From: Lepidurus packardi
Taxonomy: Eukaryota > Arthropoda > Branchiopoda > Notostraca > Triopsidae
Assembly (NCBI GenBank): GCA_023053545.1
Contig: JAKZAN010000025.1
Coordinates: 1-64,000, forward strand
Length of the DNA stretch: 64,000 nucleotides
Direction: 5' to 3'
Shown: positions 36,996-48,100 of the stretch, piece after piece
Position numbering within the stretch: position 1 is the stretch's first letter
How the letters are laid out: each line of letters starts with the position of its first letter
The notes under the pieces: model-generated
Told to the model about the DNA's origin: nothing
Databases searched by the model: none
What the model saw: only the letters and a program-made list of their open reading frames with translations
Translations under genes and position numbers: made by a program

Positions 36996-37351
36996 ACCGT
37001 AATGCGAAATGCGTTAATAACGGACTCAAATTAACTAATTAAGTTTTACTTTGAGGTTTTACTTTGATGATAATTGATTAAATCGCTTTCAATCAGTCAA
37101 GCTTAATTTTGATAGGATAATATTAATTATAAATTAAATAAAATTGAGTTGAGTTTGACTCACAATTTGGTTGTTTTTTGGGTTCTTCTTGTCTTCGACT
37201 TGAGCTTGACGTTCACCAAGACGTTCACACGTAAGTAGGGTGTTGACACGTAGGGTGTTGTCTCAACGACTCAAGCAAAAACACTGACCAAATGGATTGG
37301 ACCAAAAATGGTTTAGCTTCGCTTTAGCAGGGTGAAATTAAACTAGCTTTC
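36996..37351. other. Upstream region of the 284-aa gene, cassette 2
   Basis: AT-rich, same as in cassette 1 apart from one A-to-C change near 37086. No gene is seen. Confidence 0.4.
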
Positions 37352-37389
37352 AATAGAAAACCAGATATAAAAATATCTGGCTTTCTATT
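37352..37389. repeat. Imperfect hairpin, 17-bp arms, cassette 2
   Basis: Identical to 16694-16731. Confidence 0.8.
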
Positions 37390-37517
37390 CAGTCGAGCCT
37401 TGAGTTCCAGATCCAGATTATCAATCCCCAAAGCGCAAACGGCTTATTTCCACGATTTCGAACCATTTTCAAAACGATCAATCTCGTTTTCTTGTACTGT
37501 GTATACCATGAGGTGAT

Positions 37518-37611
37518 GAAGGAGAAATGCAAAACCAACCTCCCAACAAACTTTTCCTAAGGCTTAGCTTAGGAAAAGTTTGTTGGGAGGTTGGTTTTGC
37601 ATTTCTCCTTC
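37518..37611. repeat. Perfect long hairpin, 44-bp arms, cassette 2
   Basis: Identical to 16860-16953; both arms remain perfectly complementary. Confidence 0.95.
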
Positions 37612-37612
37612 T

Positions 37613-37659
37613 GAATTGCCATCTACAAGGCTTAGGCTAAGCCTTGTAGATGGCAATTC
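37613..37659. repeat. Perfect hairpin, 22-bp arms, cassette 2
   Basis: Identical to 16955-17001. Confidence 0.95.
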
Positions 37660-37808
37660 GACGAAATTTACATCTCTATGCCGGATATTAAATCACATAC
37701 ACCACAAGTGTAAATTCCTAAAAATTAAGAGAAAATGTACATTCACGTACCTCTAAATTTCGTACCTCTTTTTAGTTTCAACTAAAAACCAAGCCATTAT
37801 ATTAGATT

Positions 37809-39429
37809 AACTAGCTGAGATATTCTTCTTTTGGTATTGAATGACCAATTCGGTATCTCATGCTAAGATTATTTTTTTTAAAAAAATCCGCCCTAGCTGA
37901 CCAGCGCACGGCTGTTGAGGCCACTGCAATGGCCGCGAAGGCAGCTTTCAACTTTTCCGTTTGGAAATTCGAAGATAGCAGCTATAAATACAGGAAAAAT
38001 ACCCTTAGCTAGCTCACATTCTTCTTTGATTATTGAATGACCCGGGTGTCTCATGTCATGCTAAGATTATTTAAAAAACAAAAAAAAACATCCGCCCTAG
38101 CTGACCAGCGCACGGCTGTTGAGGCCACTGCAATGGCCGCGAAGGCAGCTTTCAACTTTTCCGTTTGGAAATTCGAAGATAGCAGCTATAAATACAGGAA
38201 AAATACCCTTAGCTAGCTCACATTCTTCTTCGATTATTGAATGACCCGGGTGTCTCATGTCATGCTAAGATTATTTAAAAAACAAAAAAAACATCCGCCC
38301 TAGCTGACCAGCGCACGGCTGTTGAGGCCACTGCAATGGCCGCGAAGGCAGCTTTCAACTTTTCCGTTTGGAAATTCGAAGATAGCAGCTATAAATACAG
38401 GAAAAATACCCTTAGCTAGCTCACATTCTTCTTGATTATTGAATGACCCGGGAGTCTCATGTCATGCTAAGATTATTTAAAAAACAAAAAAAACATCCGC
38501 CCTAGCTGACCAGCGCACGGCTGTTGAGGCCACTGCAATGGCCGCGAAGGCAGCTTTCAACTTTTCCGTTTGGAAATTCGAAGATAGCAGCTATAAATAC
38601 AGGAAAAATACCCTTAGCTAGCTCACATTCTTCTTGATTATTGAATGACCCGGGAGTCTCATGTCATGCTAAGATTATTTAAAAAACAAAAAAAAACATC
38701 CGCCCTAGCTGACCAGCGCACGGCTGTTGAGGCCACTGCAATGGCCGCGAAGGCAGCTTTCAACTTTTCCGTTTGGAAATTCGAAAATAGCAGCTATAAA
38801 TACAGGAAAAATACCCTTAGCTAGCTCACATTCTTCTTGATTATTGAATGACCCGGGAGTCTCATGTCATGCTAAGATTATTTAAAAAACAAAAAAAACA
38901 TCCGCCCTAGCTGACCAGCGCACGGCTGTTGAGGCCACTGCAATGGCCGCGAAGGCAGCTTTCAACTTTTCCGTTTGGAAATTCGAAGATAGCAGCTATA
39001 AATACAGGAAAAATACCCTTAGCTAGCTCACATTCTTCTTGATTATTGAATGACCCGGGAGTCTCATGTCATGCTAAGATTACAGTATTTAAAAAACAAA
39101 AAAAACATCCGCCCTAGCTGACCAGCGCACGGCTGTTGAGGCCACTGCAATGGCCGCGAAGGCAGCTTTCAACTTTTCCGTTTGGAAATTCGAAGATAGC
39201 AGCTATAAATACAGGAAAAATACCCTTAGCTAGCTCACATTCTTCTTGATTATTGAATGACCCGGGAGTCTCATGTCATGCTAAGATTACAGTATTTAAA
39301 AAACAAAAAAAACATCCGCCCTAGCTGACCAGCAGCGCACGGCTGTTGAGGCCACTGCAATGGCCGCGAAGGCAGCTTTCCATTTCAACTTTTCAGTTTA
39401 GTAATTCAAAGATAGCAGTTATAAAATAG
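37809..39429 (+). repeat. Tandem array of ~204-bp promoter-like units (8 copies)
   Basis: Units begin at CCGCCCTAGC: 37888, 38092, 38295, 38497, 38700, 38902, 39109 and 39316. It has the same TATA plus TCACAT pair and micro-ORF in regular units, the same degenerate first and last units, and five fewer units than cassette 1. This accounts for nearly all of the length difference between the cassettes. The unit with the internal ~47-bp duplication is missing here. One unit has GAAAATAGC for GAAGATAGC. Confidence 0.95.
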
Positions 39430-39464
39430 AGCTATCTACTAAGGGCCTTTGTAGATATAGCTCT

Positions 39465-40563
39465 GATTATTTTCTTCAGTAATAAAGTGCTAGTTCGAAA
39501 TCGCGAATGAATTATATTTAAAACATTCTAACATTTACAGTGTAACGCACAGTACAGCTGCTGGGAAAACCTCCCTCAATTCTGTATTTTCGTAAGATCT
39601 GTTTTGCTGAAAAAACAATTAACTAAAACACTTACGCCTTACAATATAAATGAAAATAAGGCAGACCATTCTAAATTATACAATAGAAGTCGCTTTTTTA
39701 TGCCCACCGCTGTGCTGCTTACCATTAACATTGATTAAGCGGCACTTGTTCGGCAACGTAGAAAAGGGAAGGATAAGCTACCTGCAGGCAAAGTGGGCGA
39801 ACAAGATGGCCGAACAAGCCCCACCTTCTGGGATATTGACTTCAGGACAAAATCAAGTGTGGTCTACAATTATATTTTTGGAAAATCGGAGGTAACAGAT
39901 AAAATTCTGAAAAAAATTACTGTGGGAAAGGAACATGTGTCTAGTTAACCACAATATGCAGGGTTGATTTAATTTTTATTTAAACACTATACTTTCTACA
40001 AAACATGTCGTTTAACTCTAAAATATCTTTTACATTAACAGTTATTTCACTGTCCGACATTCGTGACGGGTGCCTACTCCAACGTTCTACAAAATAGAAA
40101 AAGAACGGTTTAGTTACGTGAACGCGTGGATTTTCCAAAATTAAAATTCTAAAAAACACCCGATGTCAAGTCGCAATACACAAAAAGTGAAAGGTCGACC
40201 GGCCTCCCTATAGGGAGGCCGGTCGAATTTTTCAAAATTGTCTGACAGGCATGAAAATGGTCTCAAAAAATCTTTGATTTTTTTGTAAGATTTATAGTGG
40301 AAAAACTAAGAAAATCGGACAGATAGTTTTTGAGATAAAGCACTTTATATGGTCATTTTTGATGGGAAAAACGTCCGCATTTCCTATGTTAAAAGAAAAC
40401 GCAGAAGTCGTCGAGGTCAGAGTTGGCTGTGCTAGCAAGCTATTCCCTGAGCAACCCCACTCCACCCAGTTTTACCACCCCCTGCTACTCTTTCCCGTCC
40501 CTGTTTGCTGTAATCCCCTTAATTTGTCCAAATTGGTTAAAGAACAAGCGGTGTGTTCTAATG
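39465..40563. other. Unique AT-rich spacer, cassette 2
   Basis: Counterpart of 19875-20974. No supported gene. Several of the cassette-to-cassette substitutions cluster near 40280-40365. Confidence 0.6.
40195..40226. repeat. 32-bp perfect GC-rich palindrome
   Basis: TCGACCGGCCTCCCTA joined directly to its complement. It differs from cassette 1 by loss of the single central T. Confidence 0.9.
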
Positions 40564-40629
40564 TACAGTCATGAGCAAAAAAAACTGCTCAGCCAAAGCG
40601 CAGAGGTCTAATTAGGCCTCTTGAGGCTG

Positions 40630-41130
40630 ATTTACCTCCATTAGTGGGTGAAAGAGCTTGAACCAATCGGTTACAAGGTGCGCCCGGGAAATTCAAAGGT
40701 TTTGTTGATATATAAAAATATGTATGACTAAATCCCTTCGTTGGAGATTAAAATTCTAAAATTAAGCGAGAAAGCGGATATGTTATAATCTCCTTTATTT
40801 GTTTTAATTTCCTTTATTTTAAACTCCAATAACGTGCCTTTTTAGCCAATCCAACATAAGAAACGAAGATACGCTCTGGGAAGAGGCAAGCTGAGTATGG
40901 GAACAATAAGCTGATAATTCATATTTCTGGCTAAAGCTGGTTGACTCTATGCCACGGAGACTGCATGCGTGTATCGAAAATAATGGTGGTATAACAAAGT
41001 ATTAACAGATCACATGAAACGAAGGAATATAGTCATACATATTTTTATATATCAACAAAACCTTTGAATTTCCCGGGCGCACCTTGTAACCGATTGGTTC
41101 AAGCTCTTTCACCCACTAATGAAGGTAAAT
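40630..41130. mobile_element. Nested 501-bp inverted-repeat element, cassette 2
   Basis: Counterpart of 21041-21541 at the identical insertion point, with three substitutions in the interior. Confidence 0.8.
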
Positions 41131-41253
41131 GGATTGGCTATCACAACCCTTCTTCTAGACCGCGGCAACCGCTGCAACTCGCATAAAAGCGGGTTCAGCC
41201 ATGTTAGGGGAGGGGCTAGCGATCCGCTGCGAGGGTTGCATGCCGCAGCACAC

Positions 41254-41292
41254 TATATAAGGCCGTTGCATTGAACCATTCTTCCTTCAGTC
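41254..41292 (+). promoter_or_regulatory. Core promoter of the OTU copy, cassette 2
   Basis: TATATAAG and TCAGTC are unchanged from cassette 1, so the damaged copy may still be transcribed. The leader intron signals (41410-41551) are also unchanged. Confidence 0.55.
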
Positions 41293-41576
41293 CTTCACTG
41301 TGTTTCGCATGTTAGCTAGCAATTGTAGCGTAGTGCCTTATAGTGTAGTTCTTCTAACCCGGATTAATTATTTAATGTAGTTCCTCTTAACCTTGGATTA
41401 GATTTTTCAGTAAGGTTATTTTTTATTGCATTCTGTGTTTCCCTTTGACTTTTTTCTTGGATTGATTATTTAGTTCTGTTCTTCTTTAACCCGGATTATT
41501 TTTTTCCCTCTTAACCCTGGATTAGATTATTTGACTTTTTTCTTCTAACAGATTAACCCTTTCTCTCTTTACTAAT

Positions 41577-42737
41577 ATGAGTAAATCAAGGGCGCAGTTT
41601 TTTAAAAATTGTCTACGCGATCTTGAACGTAGAGCAAATTTGCCTGCGTCGGCCTACGATAGTTCTTCAAGAGCGCCCATACTGATTAGTAACGAACATT
41701 TCGAGAAGTTTAGGCAGGCGTGTTTTTCAAAGAAAACAGAGTTCGATGCTTACCCTCTCCCGAAGCGTATGGCAATATGACAATCTCAGAGTTTTAATAT
41801 TGACCAAATTGACACAACTGCTTCCAGTACTTTGCCCGAGCGTTTGAGCGAATGTTTAGCTTTGTGCAGCAATGGAGATGGGAATTGTTTCTACAATTCC
41901 GCTTCTTTGTCTTTGTTCGGCAACCAAAGGCATGCCGTTGAGTTGCGCTGCCGAGTTGTGGTCGAATTAGCAACCAATTATGAGTTGTACTCCAGGGAGT
42001 CGGCAGGATACCTCTCGATGAAACAAATTGGAACCCTAGTCGAGTACTCAGGATTCACTTTCAACCGTGTTAAATTCACGGGCGTTGACTCAGTGTGCCC
42101 TACAGGTATTCCACCGGCGGAAGACTGTTTTAAGTACTATTCCATGGAACACGCCAGGGATCGGGAATATTCGAGCATTATTGCATTCCCAGCTTTGGCT
42201 AATGTTTGTAAGATAGCCGTGGAGTCAGTTTATCCGAAAGCGGATGGAATCAGAGCATCTCACCAAGCGAATTTCTTAAACGAGACGTTTTCACCAAGCG
42301 GTGCCGTTTCCTCTGAAACTATTCGAATTTTGTGGACTGGGCTTTTGGCAAACTTCACGAAGAAGGAAAATGGACGTTTAGTCCCTCCAACATCCTGGAA
42401 TCCCAATCATTTTGTGCCTGTGATTGAGCGTGCTAGTCAGTCACCCCTCTTTTTGTCAGAGAACTGCACTCTTCCGGTTCTTGATGTGGTAGAAACTGCG
42501 TCAGTTATTCCCAGTCATCCAATTGAAACTGCAAATGTGATAACACCTGTTGCAGTTTCTTTTTGCAGCTCTATGCAAAATAGTAGTAGCGCTGTTAGTT
42601 CAGGGCTTCGCGAGTCGTTCTCGCATGAAAATTCAAGCTCAGATTTTGAATTGTCTGTCCCAAAAGCTTTTGCCGCAAATAATGGAGAGCACGAAGAAAA
42701 TGTCACTAAAGCCTTTTTTCCCAAAACCATTGTTTAA
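41577..42737 (+). pseudogene. OTU-family protease, inactivated by a premature stop at codon 68
   Basis: TGG (Trp68) of the cassette 1 copy is TGA here (41778-41780), ending translation before the OTU domain. The remaining frame stays open to the normal stop and has only one other coding change, D163N. The catalytic Cys and His motifs are still encoded downstream. No ATG just after the stop gives a convincing restart: the open frame begins at a TTG, and the next in-frame ATG lies inside the OTU domain after Cys104. It is a very recent loss, unless the stop is read through or the base is a sequencing error. Confidence 0.8.
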
Positions 42738-43710
42738 GCAAATATAAACTGACTGTATTCGAAACCGTAGGAGCTTATATACGGGTAGTTCAGGACGCAA
42801 ATATAGAAAGTACAATACAACAATAAGTCGTCCGAGTGCGGTCAATCAACAGTACAAGTAGAATAAGGTCAGATCACAGACTTACGTCAAATACCAAACA
42901 GAATCCCCCAACACCAAGGTTAATTAATACGAATACACATCCTTACACAAATACAACATTCCCTTTCTTTCCGGGGCATACATTTATCAAGGATACGATC
43001 ATACGCTTTGAAACTCTCGATATGGCCGTCACGAAAAAAAGGCTTCCCTATTTTAGAGCTCCGGAAATTCTATGGGTCAAAGTAATATTCGTTACACCAT
43101 AAGTAATAAGTTTACCAGTCATACTTGGTGTCTTACAAGAAGAATGGAACGAAGAAAAAAGTCAGCAGCAGCATCATACGTTCCCAAAGAAAAGTTTCGA
43201 ACTTCTCGTCCTTTATTTTTTGTATTTAAGGTTTTTATTTTTTACTTAAGGTATTAATTAAAAGCATAATTCGGGCAATGGTCTTCTTAGTTAAAACTTG
43301 TTACTAAACAACAAAGGATGAGGCTGTTGGGGTAACATTCAACTTTCACTGTACGTTTTTAGTCATATCAATATCCATTCCGTTTTATTTCTCAGTTGTC
43401 AAAAACCATACTGAACACATAATATTTATTCTTTTGGTTCTAAGCACCCTCGGGCGTCAGCCGCGGCAAAGCATGGGGAGAAAAATACAGATCACGTGCA
43501 ACACTGTTGGTTTATGTGTTTTGCTGCTTTTAAGCCAACTCCTACAACATGCCTAAACCCGCTTTTATGCGAGTTGCAGCGGATTGCCGCGGTCTGGAAA
43601 AACTGGAAAGGTGGGGTTGCAATAGCCTAACGTTGAAGGTAAATCAGTCTCAAGAGGCCTAATTAGACCTCTGCGCTTTGGCTGAGCAGTTTTTTTTGCT
43701 CATGACTGTA

Positions 43711-45170
43711 CTTTATATTAACCTGTGAACTAATAAGCCACTTCACTAGTACGTATAAATATTACTATTATGCTTTATTGACTTACAGCTTCAACTGTCT
43801 TAAACATGGTGTGTTTAGAACCCGCATTCTCGAACCGCGAACTCGGTTTCAGTTTGGTGCAGTTGCCGCGAACAGATGTTTGTTACCGGTGTTCTAGATC
43901 TTTTTAAACAAATTATATCACTCACATAAATAGGCCATTATTGATATGATCGGCGTTGACCCTAAATTGGCAGTGATTTGATTTATTTTTTTCGGAAAAT
44001 TTACAGATCTGATCCAGAACACTGCATGTTACAGCATCTAGCAAAAATTATATAACCAAAATAAAAAAAAAATCATCGTCAAAGATCTTTTTCATAGCAT
44101 ATTTTTTATTATTATTTTTTTTTTAGATTAAAAAATTAATATACAAAAAATACGTCCAGCGAATAAACGTTACAGGAATCAGGAATAAGCGGCAAAAGAA
44201 TTTATTATATTCACAGGAATTTACATAAGCGGCACAGGAATTTAGAAAAGAAATATAAAAAATTAAAATTACAAAATGTACGCATGTACAAAATTAAAAA
44301 ATTAAACAATTAAAACATTAAAACATTACAAAATTACAAATTTCTTTATGTTAAATCGGTTCTTTATGTTAGGTATTGGGAGTCCGTTGCTTTACCGCAT
44401 GGAACTAATGGATTTGCGTCCGCGTGTCCTTTCTGTGCGATTCCGTTGGAGGAGTGGTCTAATCTTATTATTATATTGCAAAAATCTTAAATGAAGTCTT
44501 CTTTTTTTTGTTTATCTGTAGTCTTTTTAGGGTTAGTATTAATTTATTAAGTTTTTATAGCTTATAAAGAGCGTAGCACTGAAGATGCTAAGGAAGTTTT
44601 AGAATTTGAAAACATTAAAAAATTTAATTTTTTAACAAGAGTTAGCAGTTCTGTTTTTCCTTTTATTGTTTTCCTTTTATGTTATTAATTGATTATTAAT
44701 GATCGGTTAGAATGTGTCAAGATAATTTATTTTTACGATAATTTATTTTGTCATAAATATAACATATTGTGATTGTTGAATTGTAACGTGTATTTAAGTT
44801 TTACTACTATCAATGGGGACTGGGTACAGATTTAAAAGTAAGGATACGGAAAGGTACGGTGAGGCGGCTCGGGTATCGGCTGCATATTGGCTTCGACGTC
44901 TGTATGGCTTCGGGCGGACTCGGTCCACGATGGCGGGGCGTTGTAAGCCACACATTTATTTACAACAACGAGTGTAAAGGTTCTGTTAAAGAACACCAAT
45001 ACAACACTTGTCATAAAAAATGTGGGGCTCCTTTACTTATCTATCATTGTTAGACTACCTATGTAAGGATTAATTCCCAGTGCAATATTTTCCTTTTTAC
45101 GGCATTATACACAGATAAAAGATATATGCACATATAAACAGTAAAGCTACCCTCCATAAAAAGCTTTCTG
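43711..45170. other. AT-rich right flank of cassette 2, no supported gene
   Basis: Same as 24122-25581 with two or so substitutions. The junction with array 3 is identical to that of array 2. Confidence 0.6.
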
Positions 45171-48100
45171 TTATTTGCATTCAAAAAACCGAAAGGCATT
45201 TAAAGTACGCGAAATCAATACATAGATATAAACGAAATTTCGACATTTGAAGAAAGCACAGTTAAGGCAATCTAATTTTGTCGTTTTTATCAATTATTAT
45301 ATTACATTATTTGCATTCAAAAAACCGAAAGGCATTTAAAGTACGCGAAATCAATACATAGATATAAACGAAATTTCGACATTTGAAGAAAGCACAGTTA
45401 AGGCAATCTAATTTTGTCGTTTTTATCAATTATTATATTATATTATTTGCATGCAAAAAACGAAATTTCGACATTTGAAGAAAGCACAGTTAAGGCAATC
45501 TAATTTTGTCGTTTTTATCAATTATTATATTATATTATTTGCATGCAAAAAACGAAATTTCGACATTTGAAGAAAGCACAGTTAAGGCAATCTAATTTTG
45601 TCGTTTTTATCAATTATTATATTATATTATTTGCATGCAAAAAACGAAATTTCGACATTTGAAGAAAGCACAGTTAAGGCAATCTAATTTTGTCGTTTTT
45701 ATCAATTATTATATTATATTATTTGCATGCAAAAAACGAAATTTCGACATTTGAAGAAAGCACAGTTAAGGCAATCTAATTTTGTCGTTTTTATCAATTA
45801 TTATATTATATTATTTGCATGCAAAAAACGAAATTTCGACATTTGAAGAAAGCACAGTTAAGGCAATCTAATTTTGTCGTTTTTATCAATTATTATATTA
45901 TATTATTTGCATGCAAAAAACGAAATTTCGACATTTGAAGAAAGCACAGTTAAGGCAATCTAATTTTGTCGTTTTTATCAATTATTATATTATATTATTT
46001 GCATGCAAAAAACGAAATTTCGACATTTGAAGAAAGCACAGTTAAGGCAATCTAATTTTGTCGTTTTTATCAATTATTATATTATATTATTTGCATGCAA
46101 AAAACGAAATTTCGACATTTGAAGAAAGCACAGTTAAGGCAATCTAATTTTGTCGTTTTTATCAATTATTATATTATATTATTTGCATGCAAAAAACGAA
46201 ATTTCGACATTTGAAGAAAGCACAGTTAAGGCAATCTAATTTTGTCGTTTTTATCAATTATTATATTATATTATTTGCATGCAAAAAACGAAATTTCGAC
46301 ATTTGAAGAAAGCACAGTTAAGGCAATCTAATTTTGTCGTTTTTATCAATTATTATATTATATTATTTGCATGCAAAAAACGAAATTTCGACATTTGAAG
46401 AAAGCACAGTTAAGGCAATCTAATTTTGTCGTTTTTATCAATTATTATATTATATTATTTGCATGCAAAAAACGAAATTTCGACATTTGAAGAAAGCACA
46501 GTTAAGGCAATCTAATTTTGTCGTTTTTATCAATTATTATATTATATTATTTGCATGCAAAAAACGAAATTTCGACATTTGAAGAAAGCACAGTTAAGGC
46601 AATCTAATTTTGTCGTTTTTATCAATTATTATATTATATTATTTGCATGCAAAAAACGAAATTTCGACATTTGAAGAAAGCACAGTTAAGGCAATCTAAT
46701 TTTGTCGTTTTTATCAATTATTATATTATATTATTTGCATGCAAAAAACCGAAAGGCATTTAAAGTACGCGAAATCAATACATAGATATAAACGAAATTT
46801 CGACATTTGAAGAAAGCACAGTTAAGGCAATCTAATTTTGTCGTTTTTATCAATTATTATATTATATTATTTGCATGCAAAAAACGAAATTTCGACATTT
46901 GAAGAAAGCACAGTTAAGGCAATCTAATTTTGTCGTTTTTATCAATTATTATATTATATTATTTGCATGCAAAAAACGAAATTTCGACATTTGAAGAAAG
47001 CACAGTTAAGGCAATCTAATTTTGTCGTTTTTATCAATTATTATACTATATTATTTGCATTCAAAAAACCGAAAGGCATTTAAAGTACGCGAAATCAATA
47101 CATAGATATAAACGAAATTTCGACATTTGAAGAAAGCACAGTTAAGGCAATCTAATTTTGTCGTTTTTATCAATTATTATATTATATTATTTGCATGCAA
47201 AAAACGAAATTTCGACATTTGAAGAAAGCACAGTTAAGGCAATCTAATTTTGTCGTTTTTATCAATTATTATATTATATTATTTGCATGCAAAAAACGAA
47301 ATTTCGACATTTGAAGAAAGCACAGTTAAGGCAATCTAATTTTGTCGTTTTTATCAATTATTATATTATATTATTTGCATGCAAAAAACGAAATTTCGAC
47401 ATTTGAAGAAAGCACAGTTAAGGCAATCTAATTTTGTCGTTTTTATCAATTATTATATTATATTATTTGCATGCAAAAAACGAAATTTCGACATTTGAAG
47501 AAAGCACAGTTAAGGCAATCTAATTTTGTCGTTTTTATCAATTATTATATTATATTATTTGCATGCAAAAAACGAAATTTCGACATTTGAAGAAAGCACA
47601 GTTAAGGCAATCTAATTTTGTCGTTTTTATCAATTATTATATTATATTATTTGCATGCAAAAAACGAAATTTCGACATTTGAAGAAAGCACAGTTAAGGC
47701 AATCTAATTTTGTCGTTTTTATCAATTATTATATTATATTATTTGCATGCAAAAAACGAAATTTCGACATTTGAAGAAAGCACAGTTAAGGCAATCTAAT
47801 TTTGTCGTTTTTATCAATTATTATATTATATTATTTGCATGCAAAAAACGAAATTTCGACATTTGAAGAAAGCACAGTTAAGGCAATCTAATTTTGTCGT
47901 TTTTATCAATTATTATATTATATTATTTGCATGCAAAAAACGAAATTTCGACATTTGAAGAAAGCACAGTTAAGGCAATCTAATTTTGTCGTTTTTATCA
48001 ATTATTATATTATATTATTTGCATGCAAAAAACCGAAAGGCATTTAAAGTACGCGAAATCAATACATAGATATAAACGAAATTTCGACATTTGAAGAAAG

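Larger units (their letters stand above)
40566..43708. mobile_element. Tc1/mariner-ended element with OTU pseudogene, cassette 2
   Basis: Same TA-CAGT termini, same 72-bp inverted repeats and same nested element as in cassette 1. It therefore existed before the cassette duplicated, rather than inserting twice. Confidence 0.75.

Noticed and set aside
41832..42737. Separate 301-codon gene in cassette 2
   Set aside because: It starts at TTG and is simply the remainder of the OTU frame after the stop at 41778-41780.
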